Shown here piece by piece: positions 63,993 through 64,000 of a DNA stretch of 64,000 nucleotides. Made by a program: the position numbers and the translations under genes. This stretch comes from Pseudomonadota bacterium (GTDB taxonomy: Bacteria > Pseudomonadota > Alphaproteobacteria > Sphingomonadales > Sphingomonadaceae): contig JAFAFE010000004.1 in NCBI GenBank assembly GCA_023423655.1, forward strand, positions 62,001 through 126,000, in the 5' to 3' direction. The stretch's first letter is position 1. Each line of letters begins with the position of its first letter. Below the pieces are notes generated by a model. The model saw only the letters and a program-made list of their open reading frames with translations. It did no database searches and was not told the DNA's origin.

Positions 63993-64000
63993 GCTGGCTT

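Overview
The window reads as chromosomal DNA of an alphaproteobacterium of the order Sphingomonadales. The signs are high-GC coding sequence packed on both strands, the mreB-mreC-mreD-mrdA-rodA order, the imuA-imuB-dnaE2 mutasome behind a GAAC-N7-GAAC LexA box, a GGAAC-N17-CGTT (EcfG-type) stress promoter, a uppS-cdsA-dxr-rseP-bamA-ompH-fabZ-rpmE cluster with no lpx genes (sphingomonads carry glycosphingolipids in place of LPS), and dispersed palindromic intergenic elements. The genus cannot be fixed by eye. I see no prophage, insertion sequence, CRISPR array, rRNA or replication origin.

Layout. 1-3.4 kb: the tail of an unidentified gene, a lipoprotein phosphodiesterase, a MaoC-type dehydratase and a DUF2853-membrane-OmpA fusion. 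3.5-11.4 kb: mutL divergent from the cell-elongation operon mreBCD-mrdA-rodA. 11.5-17.3 kb: tRNA-Lys(CTT), then the SOS mutagenesis cassette imuA-imuB-dnaE2. 17.5-29.6 kb: an amino-sugar catabolic island (BadF-type kinase, NagA, SIS-type deaminase, D-lactate-dehydrogenase-like flavoenzyme, NagX, GntR/HutC regulator, MurQ, SSS symporter, TonB-dependent receptor). 29.9-33.5 kb: an SRAP-like protein lacking most of its active site, glpD and glpK. 33.8-45.2 kb: the housekeeping block rpsB-tsf-pyrH-frr-uppS-cdsA-dxr-rseP-bamA-ompH-fabZ-rpmE on the minus strand. 45.4-51.2 kb: a PPC-domain secreted protein, two SDR enzymes, a small membrane protein behind an EcfG-type promoter, pssA and psd. 51.4-64 kb: NADP-isocitrate dehydrogenase, a GNAT-nitrilase fusion, a flavin monooxygenase, a KefB-like antiporter, an M16 protease, a Nit-type amidase, a DEAD-box helicase and a 40-residue membrane peptide.

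The most interesting unit is 17.5-29.6 kb. Read as a pathway it takes N-acetylmuramic acid, as well as N-acetylglucosamine, from outer membrane to central metabolism. The TonB receptor and SSS symporter import it, a BadF kinase phosphorylates it, and MurQ removes the D-lactyl ether. NagA and the SIS deaminase turn the resulting GlcNAc-6-P into fructose-6-P, and the adjacent D-lactate-dehydrogenase-like enzyme can oxidise the released D-lactate. Three copies of a 21-bp direct-repeat element (TACC boxes 11 bp apart, identical ATACCAATTT half) sit in front of the kinase, between the deaminase and the D-lactate enzyme, and in front of the TonB receptor. No other copy was noticed. They are the likely operators of the GntR/HutC regulator in the cluster.

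Other points: a 46-bp core nearly identical at two loci 21 kb apart (33.7 and 54.4 kb) inside different hairpin elements, a 160-bp nested cruciform, and two small membrane proteins. All calls come from reading the sequence. No database search or structure prediction was run.
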